Of a stretch of 64,000 nucleotides of DNA, positions 1 to 11,373 are shown one piece after another. The position numbers were made by a program, and so were the translations under genes. The DNA comes from Auricularia sp. M13. Its lineage: Eukaryota; Basidiomycota; Agaricomycetes; Auriculariales; Auriculariaceae. The notes under the pieces are model-generated. The model was not told the origin of the DNA. It made no database searches and worked only from the letters and a program-made list of their open reading frames with translations. The stretch covers positions 806,001 to 870,000 of the forward strand of contig CM073198.1 of assembly GCA_037042915.1 (NCBI GenBank), written 5' to 3'. Each line of letters begins with the position of its first letter. Position 1 is the first letter of the stretch.

Positions 1-2
1 AC

Positions 3-971
3 GTGGAGCGCGGTACACACCCATCCGATGTGCTCCCAATCGACCTATTTGCTGACCACGCGCCAAATCTACGATATGTTCAACTCCTGAATGTAAACCT
101 GGACGCCGATGCCATACCTGGTGTCTTATCTTCCGTCGCTGTTCTCAAGTACTGCTTCGATAGCGAGCAGTCGTTCCCAACTGCAGTCTTCTCGCTCTGC
201 CGCGATCTGCAGACACTCATAATCTATGGGAAACATATCTCGCTGGTGCACAGGGAGGTTAACTTCTCTGTAGCAGATGTTCCTAAGCTGCGATTTGTCG
301 ACCTCTCGATCGACATTGGCGCTATGGAACTCCTGCACTGCCTTCCTAGTGCATCCATCGCCCAAATCAGCGTCCCATTAACGGACTACAATCTGGCGCA
401 TCTGGTTCTGGATCACCTGCGTGGGGATCTCGATACGCATCTGAATCATACCGCCAAGGGCCTCGAACTGCAGTTCCAATGCGTCGCGACAGGACTGCGA
501 CGGACATTTATCTGCTCGCGCGCCGCGATTGACGACGTGTACCTACCTCCAGTCTACGTCGACGACGGCATCCTCTCGCGCGTGCAGACGCTTCGCTCAA
601 CCAGCACCTGCGCAAAACTACTCCCCGCGTTTGGCGCACTGCCCCTGTGTGCGCGTGTCGCTTTGACGCTCGCGGACGGCGAGCCGCTCAAACCGCCGGA
701 ACGCCCGCTTGCGATGCCCAAGCTCCAGCACGTCGACATCTCGAGTTCGGATGCAGTGTGCATGAGCGCTGGCGACCTCGCGGCGTTCCTCGCCGCGGCA
801 TTCGCTCCAGTGTCCCGTGCGGTGCAGGTCTCTCTCAACGGCGTCAGCGTGGACGGCGATCTTGCCGCCGTGCCCAGCGACCGGTATACTGTCTCCGCTG
901 GAACCTCGACTCGAAACGTCCTGGATGTGACTTCTACGATCGACTCTATGACTCGCATACGAACATCGTAG
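3..971 (+). CDS. F-box/LRR-like protein, C-terminal part (runs off left edge)
   Basis: The frame is open from the window edge to a stop at 969-971 (about 322 residues), so the true start lies outside. The product shows leucine-spaced segments typical of the large agaricomycete F-box/LRR-like families, in which an N-terminal F-box would recruit SCF ubiquitin ligase. No F-box is visible in this part. The last half (roughly residues 155-322) is closely related by eye to a truncated minus-strand copy at 41215-41733, sharing stretches such as TGLRRTFICSR, DDVYLPPVYVDDGILSRVQTL and SSDAV. The family assignment is an inference; it could be a generic LRR-like hypothetical protein. Confidence 0.6.
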   Translation: MERGTHPSDVLPIDLFADHAPNLRYVQLLNVNLDADAIPGVLSSVAVLKYCFDSEQSFPTAVFSLCRDLQTLIIYGKHISLVHREVNFSVADVPKLRFVDLSIDIGAMELLHCLPSASIAQISVPLTDYNLAHLVLDHLRGDLDTHLNHTAKGLELQFQCVATGLRRTFICSRAAIDDVYLPPVYVDDGILSRVQTLRSTSTCAKLLPAFGALPLCARVALTLADGEPLKPPERPLAMPKLQHVDISSSDAVCMSAGDLAAFLAAAFAPVSRAVQVSLNGVSVDGDLAAVPSDRYTVSAGTSTRNVLDVTSTIDSMTRIRTS

Positions 972-1257
972 GTTGTAACGCCCTGTACTCTTGTCTGCTT
1001 CAGCCTCCCGGCACCCTCAGGTATTCATTATATAACTTCGACCGTTGATCTGATCGGGAAAGGGGATATATCTGCCGCGCCGCTGTTCATGAACGCCGCC
1101 GAGGTCTCGAACGCGTGCCGATGAGGGCGCCTCCGCCTGGCTCGAGGTTTTGTTTTGCCGCGTTTTGATCCATCTTTATTGTAGTCACACTCCTTCACTC
1201 GTGGAAAGTTCTCACGCAGCAGATCAGCACAGCACGCCCAGGAGCTCGCCGGCGGCG

Positions 1258-4121
1258 ATGGACGCGGCGTCACGCGACGCTGGAGCGCACGATTTCCCCT
1301 CGTCGTCATCCTCGCGGTTGCAAGCCCGCGCCGTACGACTCAGCAGACGGGGGTGCCGCAGCGCCCCCGTGTCCGTGGACCATCTGAGACTGCTACGCCG
1401 CCGGTGAGTCGGATTGGCGGTCCTCATGATCAGACTGCTCAAAAACGCATAGACTCTGCGAGACCTCGCGCCCAAGGTCATATTCCGCATGAAGACGTCG
1501 CTCTTCACGTCGGAAGAGCAACCGTACGCGTGTGTTAAGGTGAGCCCGCAGTTCCTTTCAGCGCAACTGCGCGGTCTGACTGGATTTGCGGCGTTGGCGC
1601 CAGCACACTCGCGCCTGATCATTTCAGCACGCTTTGATCCTGGGCGCCATGAGGGCGCTTATGCTGTCGTCTTGGCGGCGGGAAGCTACGCAGCGAGCTT
1701 GCTCGCCGCAAAGTCGCCCACAATTTTTGCCGAGGACCACGCTCCGTTCACCCTCCACGGGCCGTCCTGGCGTTGTTCACAGCATCCCGGGCGACCCACG
1801 CACGCAGCGCCAAGCACGCTGGCGGCATTGCGAGCAACGCCGCGCCCGCCGAAGACTCTGCGCGCATGAGTGAAATGGTGAGTAGCAAAGTTTTTCCCAT
1901 TTCATTCAAACCGTCGCTGACATGACTCGCAGATGCACTCACTCGCGCAAATCTTGCGCAGTCAACGACGCGGCGCAACGCGCTTCCGTCGTCCAGACGG
2001 TCCAGACGCTACCGACCACGCTGGCAGCTGTCTCTGCGCGCGCACCGCTGCGTGTGGCGGCACCCGCGCCGTGCGCTTGAGGCGCCAGCTCATCGCGATC
2101 GCCGTACCGCTGCAGCAGCGGCGGCCGTCCGCCGCGGTCGCCCTGTCTAACTCGGGCGCACACGGGCCCGAGTTTCAGCGTGAGCTGCACGTCGTCTCTC
2201 CCGGTGAGTGAACTTGTTTGATTTGCTTTTATTGACGTCTTCCTCGACTTGCAGGTGCGACATGCTGCTCATCGTCAACACTGCGCCCGCCGCAGTGTGC
2301 GTGTACTCCGCCGTCGACATGGACGCCCAGGCCGCGCTCGAGCTCACCGTCTCAGCGCAGTACAATGGCGGCAGGGACGCTCTCATCGCGTCCCGCACCA
2401 CCGCCGCGGTCGTGGTGATCCGCGTGCACCGTCGATGGCACTCTACCATCACTGGGGAGACAACTTCGCGCGCAGGACGGAGGAACGTCGTAGACGCTGT
2501 ACACGGTGAGAGGCGTGTCCTTTCATTGTTTTCCACGCCGCCGCTGACGATGAGCCCAGATTTCATCCGCGCGGGTCGTACTCTGTTCGCCGCCGTCACC
2601 GTCACCGGCGCCGCCGTCTTCCTCCCGGCCTCAGCACCTCCCGCCCCTCAACACATTGTGTCCCCGCCGCGGAGGTCCTCTCATGAATCACGACGCCGCC
2701 GGGCCATCGCGGTCAGAGTCCCGCGGCGGCGGCGGCGCTCCGTCCGTGTCGCGCAATTGCTAGCAGGAAATCAGCGCGCGACTTACAGCGCAGGATACAC
2801 GCGCCGGTACGTACAGATCGCGATTCTCATCTTATTTTCCGGGCGCTGACGCCGCCTCCGTATCCCAGATCCACGCAGCGCGCTGCACATCGCCGCCATC
2901 ATGCCCGGTCGTGCCGGCGCTCCGCGCGCCGCAGACCACGCCCATCTGCTCGCTGCGCGCACTACGTTAGCGTCGCACAACACGCGCACGACGCCGTACG
3001 CGGGCTACTCGTCGCTCGCTGTGGTGAGTGGCCTTGCCCTCAGCCCCGTTGCCGCCGTTGCTAACTCAGGTCCAGAAACCAGCGCCCGCCGAGCTCTTCC
3101 CCGCCGCCATCGTCCTCCCCGCCACCGCCTACCTCCTTCCACCCTGCTGCTACATACACCCTCCCCGCGGACGTCTCAGCAGGCGGAAACGACGTCGAGG
3201 ACGTCGCAGCTCGCCGTCGCGGGCAACTTCGCGGCGCTGCGGACTTGCGCCGCCAGCGGTCACCTATTCGTCGCGCTCGCCGACACCAGCTCACTGCGAC
3301 GGTGATGATCGAGTACACTGTGCTCGTCGCGCATCATCGCGCCCAATGGCCTCGTCGCAGCCGGCGGTGAGTACCAGCTTCCGTTCATCCCTGTTTTGGC
3401 TGCTGTCAGACCTCGCGCCCGCGCGCAACGTCTTCTCATCGCCACCACATTCCCTCCACCGCGACCATCCCCTCTCCGCCGCCTCGTCCTCGCCGACGAG
3501 TTCGACGCCGATCAGGGCTCGTCGCGCGCTTGCGGCTGTCAGCTCAACGCTGACAGCTCGCACGCTCACCGCCGCCAGGCTGCTGCGCGCTCACCGGCGC
3601 CTTCGTCGCAGACTGGTATCCTCAAAGCGTTGCACGGTGAGTAGCTCGCCGCCTATTTCATTTACTTCTCGCCGCTGACGTTCTGTAGTCTCCTTCGCCG
3701 ACTCTCACGTAGGAAGACAATCGTTCCTAGTTAGAGACGTTCTGCAGGATCGAGAGCGCGCGACTGCGCCCTCGTCGATGCGCGCATCTCAGTGTGCGCG
3801 CCAAGGGCAGTGGGCCAGCAGGAATTGGTGAGTAATGGAGTCTTCGTTGTTCGTGTTGCGGCTGAGCGAGAGGTAAGTATAAGCATCCGGGCGGAACGCA
3901 GTTCTCTTCCGCATTTCCAACCTGCCGGTCGGGCACAGCTCTAATTAGCTCAATAAGAACATGTTCCATCATTTACCGCTGTCTTTTGCTCTCTGGTCGC
4001 CGCCATTTCACGAACTAGGATTTGACACCATGGGTCCGGGAGTGGGCCGCGGCGCGCTATAATCAGGTGCTGCGGTTGCACTTGGATCAACCCGGATTCG
4101 CACGGTCTTCTGTCTCTGCAC
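1258..4121 (+). pseudogene. Multi-intron gene remnant with disrupted reading frame
   Basis: A regular series of GT..AG introns of 43-62 nt with branch-like CTGAC/CTAAC motifs is visible: 1878-1932, 2204-2254, 2506-2559, 2807-2868, 3024-3069, 3367-3409, 3637-3688 and 4122-4186. The exon-sized blocks of 140-300 nt between them read as Ala/Arg/Pro-rich protein. The natural-looking frames do not join across several junctions; for example the exon before 2204 ends in the wrong phase for the frame used after 2254, and 3070-3366 changes frame internally. I therefore call it a decayed or mis-assembled gene. No domain was recognised. It may be the 5' part of the DEK-C-like gene directly downstream. 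Confidence 0.35.
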
Positions 4122-4189
4122 GTGAGTACAGAGCCAGAAGTTCAATTCTAAAACCATTGACCGCATTATGTATTGCCTCGAAGCAGACA

Positions 4190-4893
4190 ATGGCGGCCGA
4201 AGACGACGCTCGTACGACCCTCCCGCACAATGAGCTGGAACCAGCAACAGTCGCTCAGAACCGTGAAGGTGTCCTTTTTCCGCGTATACCTCCCAGTTTT
4301 CTTGCTCACGCTCCAAGCAGAGGAAGAAGGGCCCGCGGACAGTGGCCTAGACGAGTCGCGTCCCACAACGCGTACGTATTTACTTTTTTTTTCTCGTTAT
4401 TACAGCGTTACAACCCACCTTTGCAGCTTTGAATTCTGCCACTGTTCGACAGCAAGTACGGACCGACTCTACGGTGTGTGGTTCTTCCAGCCAAGCGTCG
4501 GAACCTCTGCCCAAAGTCTACTCCTGCCGCACGGTTACCAGCGACGATCAACCCGAAAACAACACATCATCCACTGGAGCGTCTTCCCGCGCCATCCCTA
4601 TCTCCTCAGCCGACGATCTTCGGCCGTACGTCTCTCAGATTCTCGCGCGGCCAGACGTGGACCTCGAGCGCGTGAGCATGCGAGATGTCCGCCAGCGCCT
4701 CCTCGCACTGCGGCTGCCCGGCGTCACGCCCGAGTGGACTAGTGCGCACAAGGAGGAGATGTGTGCAGTGATTACAGTCAGTATCTCGTTTCGTAGTGAA
4801 TTATGATTTGACCTCATGGAATTGTGGCAGGCCGAGTTTGACATTGCCATTGCTGCGTGGAAGGCCGCTGGATGCCCGCAGAGACGCGCATGA
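4190..4893 (+). CDS. Small protein with DEK C-terminal-like domain
   Basis: ATG at 4190 and stop at 4891-4893, with phase-consistent introns 4269-4317, 4372-4426 and 4777-4830. The protein is about 183 residues: an acidic, Ser/Thr-rich N-terminal half, then a compact helical segment (LRPYVSQILARPDVDLE, then VSMRDVRQRLLALRL) that resembles the DEK C-terminal fold, a DNA/chromatin-binding winged-helix-like domain. The last exon adds about 20 residues ending in QRRA. A plausible coding block lies immediately upstream (about 4022-4121) but in the wrong phase for the intron at 4122-4186, so the true start may be further 5'. Domain assignment is by eye. Confidence 0.55.
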
Positions 4894-5431
4894 CCCGTGG
4901 CGCATGGCGATACCCTGACGTGAAGCGGTCTTGCAGAAGTTGAGACCAATAGATGTGTATGTCGTTCGAGGCGTGGCTATAAGCGATATCGACTTACGGC
5001 AGTACCAGTGCCTCTGAATCACAGATCAGCGCTCAACCTGTAAAGCCAAGACGTTTGCTGCGAGTAAACAGTGAACACTGTGCTATAACGGGTCTGATCT
5101 GACCGCCGCGTTATTACCCGGATCTCGATGCGATATTTATCTCAACAGTTTTCGCGGGGTTGCGCGAGCACTGCACTTACGGGACCCTTTCGAAGTATCA
5201 GCGAGTCAGCATCCACCTTCGGCAACTGATTTCACTTTCAATTCAATCCCGGCCAGTGTTACCATAGCTTGCTGATACTGTTTCTCAGGTCGAGGGCGTT
5301 TGACCGAGGGAAAAGCTCAGATTCTCCGATCAAGCACAGGTACGCGGGGCCGCGGGCTGATGTCCTACACAGAGGTTGCTGAAGTACTTAAGACGGTAGA
5401 TACACCATGACCTCGTGAAACCAACTGTGCA
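4894..5431. other. Intergenic, no gene seen
   Basis: About 540 bases between the DEK-C-like gene and the first NLR exon. No convincing coding frame or repeat was seen. It presumably holds the NLR promoter, but no TATA-type motif stands out. Confidence 0.4.
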
Positions 5432-5576
5432 ATGGTGCCTTCTACAACTTCCGCACTTGTAACATCAGCTGCAAATACTTCCGGAGAGAGCGCGGCCCAG
5501 ACTGTCGCCGGGCTTGCGGACCTGGTGCTCGAGTCGTCTAAGGTGCGTCCTCTAGCAGCGCATCCCAGCTATCCGC

Positions 5577-5584
5577 GTCAGCAC
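5577..5584. repeat. Left target-site duplication of giant element 1
   Basis: GTCAGCAC, identical to 29769-29776 on the other side of the element. Confidence 0.65.
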
Positions 5585-6020
5585 CAATGGTACCGGGGAC
5601 TTTCGCTTAAGCGATTGCCGCACTTTGTGCAACGCATCGGTTAAGCGATTCCCGCACTTTGGCACGTTTTTGAAAAGTAAGTAAATGTAATCCGAGTGTA
5701 GATAGAGACACGTTACTACAGTATAAATCGCTGGGCATCGCTGAGGACAGCGTTTTGGGCCGCTTGTGATCGCTGGGTTTCGGTTGACATCGCTTCGCAT
5801 CGCTGAGCTACGGAATCAGCACGGATAGAACATGAGGATATTCGGTCGAAATCGGTGGGCATCGGTGGAAAGCGGCGTGTAGGGAAAGCCGGTGCGTTCA
5901 CCATCGCTTGTGATCGCTGTACCACAAAATCGCTGAAAATCGGTGAAGATCGGTAGACATCGCTAGTAATCGCTAAATATCCCTGCTAACTACACCGACC
6001 GTCCGCTCGCATATTACATT
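5585..6020. repeat. Left terminal inverted repeat and ATCGCTG subterminal array
   Basis: The first ~100 bases are the inverted terminus shared with 29680-29768. From about 5725 to 5990 there is a dense irregular array of ATCGCTG/ATCGGTG-type heptamers separated by 3-15 bases. Such arrays commonly serve as transposase-binding sites in large DNA transposons; that role is an inference here. Confidence 0.7.
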
Positions 6021-6510
6021 AAAATATAAATAGCCTCCGATTTCAAGCCGAAACGCTATCTTTGTTTACGGAGTACACTGCATAGATAATATGAGCTTGT
6101 ACGCATGCTGAGGGCTGAGCATACACTCACGGTCAGAGTCGAACTCATTCCACCCTTCGGCTACCTTGAAGTGAGCACAGGCTGTAGCTCTCAGCCGCTT
6201 GACCTCCTCCAACATAGCGCCATAAAATGACGCCTTCTGGAAGGCATAGGCTGCAGCCCCTTGTGCAATTTGCCGGCTACGCAGCTCATCGGCGGGCTGA
6301 CGCTGCCACCGCGGAACATCGGGGCCGTAGTTTGCTGCCGCTGCTGCGGCAGTATGCTCCATCTCCTCCGCTTTCTCGCCCTGCTGGTTACCGATGGCCT
6401 GCCAAATAGAACGCATTCGAGAAAAGTGCCGTTCGCTGCGCCCAAATTCTGCGCCCACAATCGACATCTGTTCAGACCAGCGCCGATAATGGCCTTGCAA
6501 ACGAAAATAC

Positions 6511-6795
6511 TGACTAGCAGAGGTTCGTTGCGTGCGTTCATGAGGGAGAGGGGATGGCCTGCATAATGCACGACTTCTGAGAGGTTGGATGGCCGCCAAC
6601 TGACTGCTCTGGAGTGTGGAGAAGTGGATGCTGGACCAAATCTAAGGATTGCAGAGGATGAGAACAGCTTATATACACAATTGACAACAGGGGAATGATC
6701 TGAATGTAATCAAAAGCAGGTCTAGTAACATAGGAGAGATCTCCGAGGGTGCCTAGAATGCCACAGAACAGCCTGGACGAAGTCCAGGCCCGACA
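6511..6795 (-). repeat. LTR (3' in element orientation)
   Basis: 285 bp, identical to 7495-7779. Confidence 0.9.
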
Positions 6796-7494
6796 CCTCC
6801 CCGGGACTTCAGACTGCGACCGTCCCCGGTCGCATGGAGCGGTCAGGCGCCTCTCGAGGACTTAATATTCGTGGCCTGTGCCACGATGCGTACCAGTGAC
6901 GGCTGCCGAAGATAACAGTGTCTTGAAGGTTGTAGAATATGAGTGTTGAGCTTGACAATTGAGACTGGCATGACGATGGATGTCTGTGACGGAACCCGGC
7001 GATGGAAACTATGAGACTCGGTGTAGGTGCAGTCCCCGGGCGTCTCGGACCCGAGGAAAGTGGTGTCTATGCCGCTGGACTAACTGTGTCCACTACGGCA
7101 GTCAATACGGTCCACCCATTCCGCATGACTCTGCCGATAATTCAATTCGATACTGCCAATGCTGATACTGTAATTCTGATACTGATGTCGAGGTACTGAG
7201 CGCCTATTCGAGGCCGCTGTTTGATGAGAGGTTGGGGTGCCGGAAACCGAAGCCAGAAGTTGGAATCCACTGCGGGCCGTCTCGAAGAGTCCGCGCAGGT
7301 TCGTGTCCAAAAGCGGCCGAACCGAATGTCGAGAAGCGCTCGGCGCTGTCGACAGCGACGCCGCAGCGTGCGAGAAGGTTTAATGCGCACCGGGGCGCGG
7401 TAGAAATGCTGGGACCAAGGTTGCGGCCATCCAGACTTTGAGCGGGGCAAAGCCCCGAAGCGCAGATCCCCTCTCCCTGCGGTGGTCACCATTA

Positions 7495-7779
7495 TGACTA
7501 GCAGAGGTTCGTTGCGTGCGTTCATGAGGGAGAGGGGATGGCCTGCATAATGCACGACTTCTGAGAGGTTGGATGGCCGCCAACTGACTGCTCTGGAGTG
7601 TGGAGAAGTGGATGCTGGACCAAATCTAAGGATTGCAGAGGATGAGAACAGCTTATATACACAATTGACAACAGGGGAATGATCTGAATGTAATCAAAAG
7701 CAGGTCTAGTAACATAGGAGAGATCTCCGAGGGTGCCTAGAATGCCACAGAACAGCCTGGACGAAGTCCAGGCCCGACA
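7495..7779 (-). repeat. LTR (5' in element orientation)
   Basis: 285 bp, identical to 6511-6795. Confidence 0.9.
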
Positions 7780-10700
7780 ATACCGGACGCGGTTGTCTAT
7801 GCAGTATGTTAATTTTGCAAAGACAACTCTGTCCGTTGCACGCACCGTCATCTGTCAGAAGAGCAAGTTTGGTTTTCTCCTGCTTGGAAACAAGCCCAAC
7901 GTCCAGTTCCCCTCGCCAAAACCAAGCAACATCTCCCTTGGACTTGCCAACATTCAGTGGCTGAGGTTTGTCGACGGGTGCGTGAGCGCGCAGCATAGTA
8001 GCGTCCAGATCCTGATAGGTTGTGTCCTCCCGGCTCAGACCCAAGGCCCTGAGCGCGCTTAGATGCTCCGAATAGATATTGACAAAGACATTTTGCTTGG
8101 ACTTCATTTTTTTTAGGTATGCTCTCGCTCTCGTCTTACCACCCGTGCTGTCCACCTGATCTCGAGCTTCATCAGCATTGGAGCCGAAAAGTCGAATGCT
8201 GAATCGCAGGTTCGAGAGCGTGCCCTCAGCATGTGCCTTTCGAAGCTCTCGCTCCATGTGGACCAAGCGATCTGGCACGCCATTCTCCTTCCGCTCCTCC
8301 TCGCTGAACCAGGAGGGTAGCATCAACGGCACATCCTCAGCGTAACCGGTCTCCTCGAGACTCTCCTCGTCTTCGGAATCACCGGAGTCGATTTCACCCT
8401 CCGTAATAACCTCGGCAAGGTAAGGCATATGCCTGAGCTGCAGTCGGCGAAAGCTGGCTATGCGCTCGCTCAAGTTACGACGCTTTTGTCTCACGCTCTG
8501 CTGAGCTTCCTTGTCCTGCTTATTCTTTCGTGCGTTGGCGGCTTTCCCACGTAGTCGCACTCTGCGCACGTTGAGCTGTAAACAGTAAATTGTGAAAGGC
8601 ACGTACTGATCTTCTGCTAACTGCACGCCTTTAGCCATCATGCCCACAACACCGCTCTTACGGATCTGTCCAGGAAGACGCTCCTCCCGTTCAAGCCTTG
8701 CTATGACGTCCTTGTGATTAGGGCCTATCAGTGCGTAAGTGATTGGCTCTTCACAGATTAGCGTTTGAACTTCACGGTTGGCAGGGTCAACACAGTATCG
8801 CCCGCGAATAGTATCGTCCTTGACCACCGCTGTCTCCGTCGGATACTCTGCTTCCCAGGCAGCTATGCGCGCAGGATCAATGCAGCTCGAAAACTCCTCG
8901 AATTCTGCCTTGGACACGGCAATGTGTTTGTGTGCTTCTGCGGCCTGGGAGTAAAGATATTTTGCTTACAAATTTTCTAAGTCCTTGCCAACAGCAAATC
9001 GAGCCGCACTCACCAAGTCCAACCAGTTTGTTGAAATTCCAGAAATTATGAACGTCGTTGAGGATGTCATGACGATGACCGGCGTTCGCGTCCCGACATA
9101 TGGCCGCCGCGAGCTTTGTTTCTGCCCACGGCCGCTCAACCCCTTCTCCGCATGCTCTCCCAGCACCCGGTGTGTACAGAAGATGATACACATATTGACA
9201 CTTCTCACAATGACCCTGTATATGCATTTTGGGTATAACCCACACGAGCTCTTTCGCGATCTGCTGGACGTCCTGTCGGTCGGGAATTCGTCTCGCAAAC
9301 GCCGCATGATGTTGATGCACAAAGAGCAGGCTCTGTCACTCGACAGCGCGCGGGGTAAGTCGGTGTCAGGCTTCGGTCCTTGGGCGTATACCCAGCCGTG
9401 GTCAATCATATAATACCTGAAGACATTAGCATTTTTCAGCCTCGAATCTCTGTGCTCAGACATACTTTTCGCCCAGCTTCAAGTCTACCATTCCCATCGC
9501 CGGGAAGCAGCTGTGACGTATGCAGCACACAGCAGACAAACCCGAAACCTCTCGATTGCTGAGGTCCTGGATTTTATGCATCTTGTCGTATCCAGGACAC
9601 GATCCAGCCTCCTGAGAGTTTATTAGTACTGCTTAGGCATTTGATGAACAAATGGTCATGCCTGCGAAATATCGCTATTTTTGGACGTGTATGCTTCCCA
9701 ATCTGAGCGTCGAGGAAGGAAAGCGCATCCATCGAGCAAGGAAGTGTCCCCAGCGTCCCGAAGTTTGACCTTCAAATAAACCTTGAACGATGCGTCTGTA
9801 CCGTGCCACAGGATGAATTTGAACCTTGTGTCGCATGAATACATGAATCCTGGAGGCCTGATCTCTCACCTGTGCTTCTCGTCGTTGGCCAAGTCATGCC
9901 AGCCCGGCTGCAGATTGAACTCTGGCTCTGGACACGCAGGGCAAGCGACGATGACCGAGCCAGGCCAACGATTGGCGGGGAGATGCCCGTCAATTCCGAG
10001 AGCCTGACCGCTTCGAAGCTGCATTTTAAGTACGCGCCAAAAGTGTCCGGCTCGAAGAAATGCATGGTAGCCTTTCTCTCGGGGTATGAGCCAAAAAATA
10101 ATATCCTGAAGATGTAAACTCACTCTCTCCTTGCCGCGTTTATTTTTCTGACACACGGCCTGCCAGTAGTCCCAAGTTGATTTTTTGCTCTGGAGCGACT
10201 CCAAGTGCCAATGCATCATAAGCTCGAATGTATAGCCGACGGTCGGTCGACTGAACGTGCTGGGGAAGATGCGTGCCCGGATGAGCTGATGCACCAGACT
10301 GGGCAGCTCCTGTCGAGGGCCCCGACACCGGCAGAGGACGAAGTTCAAGGTGTGATGACCATTCAGGTGTACCACGGTCATGGAGTGAGTGTAACGATGC
10401 TCAGGCAAGATTTCAGGGCAGGCTTGAACTTCCATCAACGTTGTCGGGCACGCAGCGCCGTTGTGTCCAAGATGTACCTTGAATTCTGGGTGATCGCCTA
10501 GCGCGGCGGGCTCGAACGACGACCCGTTCCATTTCTCGATGGCGTGCAGCGGCAGACTCCCATGGCGCTCAAGGAAGCAGGTATGACAGTGGACGGAGGA
10601 TCCAAAACAGTCAAGGCATCGATAAAGACGACGTCCATGCTCTTCGCAGTCGCAGACTTTGCCAACATCCTCGTTCCACTCCAAGCTCATCATACCGTCC

Positions 10701-11373
10701 AGCAACTGTGCTCGCGCCCTTTCGAATTCTTTGTTGAATTCCGATGTAGTCTATACACTCAGTGTCAGTAAAAGTATCACGCAAGTCGAAAGCACAGCGT
10801 ACCTTGCCATGGGTTGTACCCACGCCCTGGCCCGCCCTGTGGTTTGCCGGTGAGGCGCCGAGCTAGGAGCTGGCTGCAAGGCTGTATCATCGCCCGCTGG
10901 TAACGGACCCTCCCTGGCACTGTACTCTATACTATGTACATACACTTCGGCAGCCTTGCGTTTCTTGGGACTCGTGACACTCGAAAGATGGCAAAGCGAT
11001 CTTAAAGTACGGGTAGGGGAGTGAACGGAAGTTACATCGACAGACGTAGAAGAGCTAGCAGTAGTTTGGACTGTATAGACAGTTTGGGTGAGCTCTGGCG
11101 CTCGGATACGGGGACGCTTGCTGCGAGGCGGCATCCTGTAAAAACACAGCGAGAGCCGAAGTCCTGGTCACGATGTAATACACCACCGAATGGCGGCGCA
11201 TATAATCTACACCCACGAATGCGGATGCAGCAAGCGTGCTGGCGGCAACAGAGCCTAGCAGGCCGCAGGTACGGCGAGTACGAAAGGGAAGTCCGGACTT
11301 TGAATTCTCTCGGAAACACACGGCCCATCGGCCGAGATTGTAAAAACCAGAACATTGTTTTATGTTTTCCAGC

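Larger units (their letters stand above)
6511..7779 (-). mobile_element. 1.27-kb non-autonomous LTR mini-element (TRIM-like)
   Basis: Two identical 285-bp direct repeats (6511-6795 and 7495-7779) flank a 699-bp interior with no coding potential. On the minus strand each repeat starts TGTCGGG and ends GTCA, the TG..CA of LTRs, and contains TATATAAG. The flanks carry a 4-bp duplication ATAC (6507-6510 and 7780-7783). On the minus strand GGGGAGG abuts the 3' LTR as a polypurine tract, and TGGTGACC lies just inside the 5' LTR as a possible primer site. Identical LTRs imply a recent insertion. It splits the KDZ codons for RVRY and FRLQ. Confidence 0.9.
6066..11134 (-). pseudogene. KDZ-family transposase, copy 1 (CxC2 type), disrupted
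   Basis: Exons on the minus strand: 11134-10803, 10750-10124, 10075-9870, 9824-9662, 9611-9466, 9416-9014, 8944-7846, 7796-7780 and, beyond an inserted LTR element, 6506 to about 6066. The CxC2-type cysteine cluster (YRCLDCF, CHTCFLERH, then HAIEKWNG) is in exon 2. Acidic residues of the presumed DDE core are kept: GTDASF in exon 4, SSDRAC and CGEGVER in exon 6. Exons 3, 4 and 5 have exactly the same lengths (206, 163 and 146 nt) as in copy 2 at 52.7-54.0 kb. Defects: a one-base shift near 9272-9276 inside exon 6, a phase mismatch at the end of exon 1, and the LTR element in the last exon. Intron 9612-9661 has a GC donor. KDZ enzymes move large basidiomycete transposons. The gene is transcribed outward, towards the left terminus. 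Confidence 0.85.

Noticed and set aside
5585-6020. The 5.6-6.0-kb and 29.3-29.8-kb repeats as two separate MITE copies
   Set aside because: They face each other, are flanked by the same 8-bp word, and bracket a KDZ gene with cargo, and the NLR exons outside them join; a single large element explains more.
8580-8613. A 31-nt intron in KDZ copy 1 (GTACGT..ACAG)
   Set aside because: Too short, and removing it breaks the frame, whereas reading through keeps homology.
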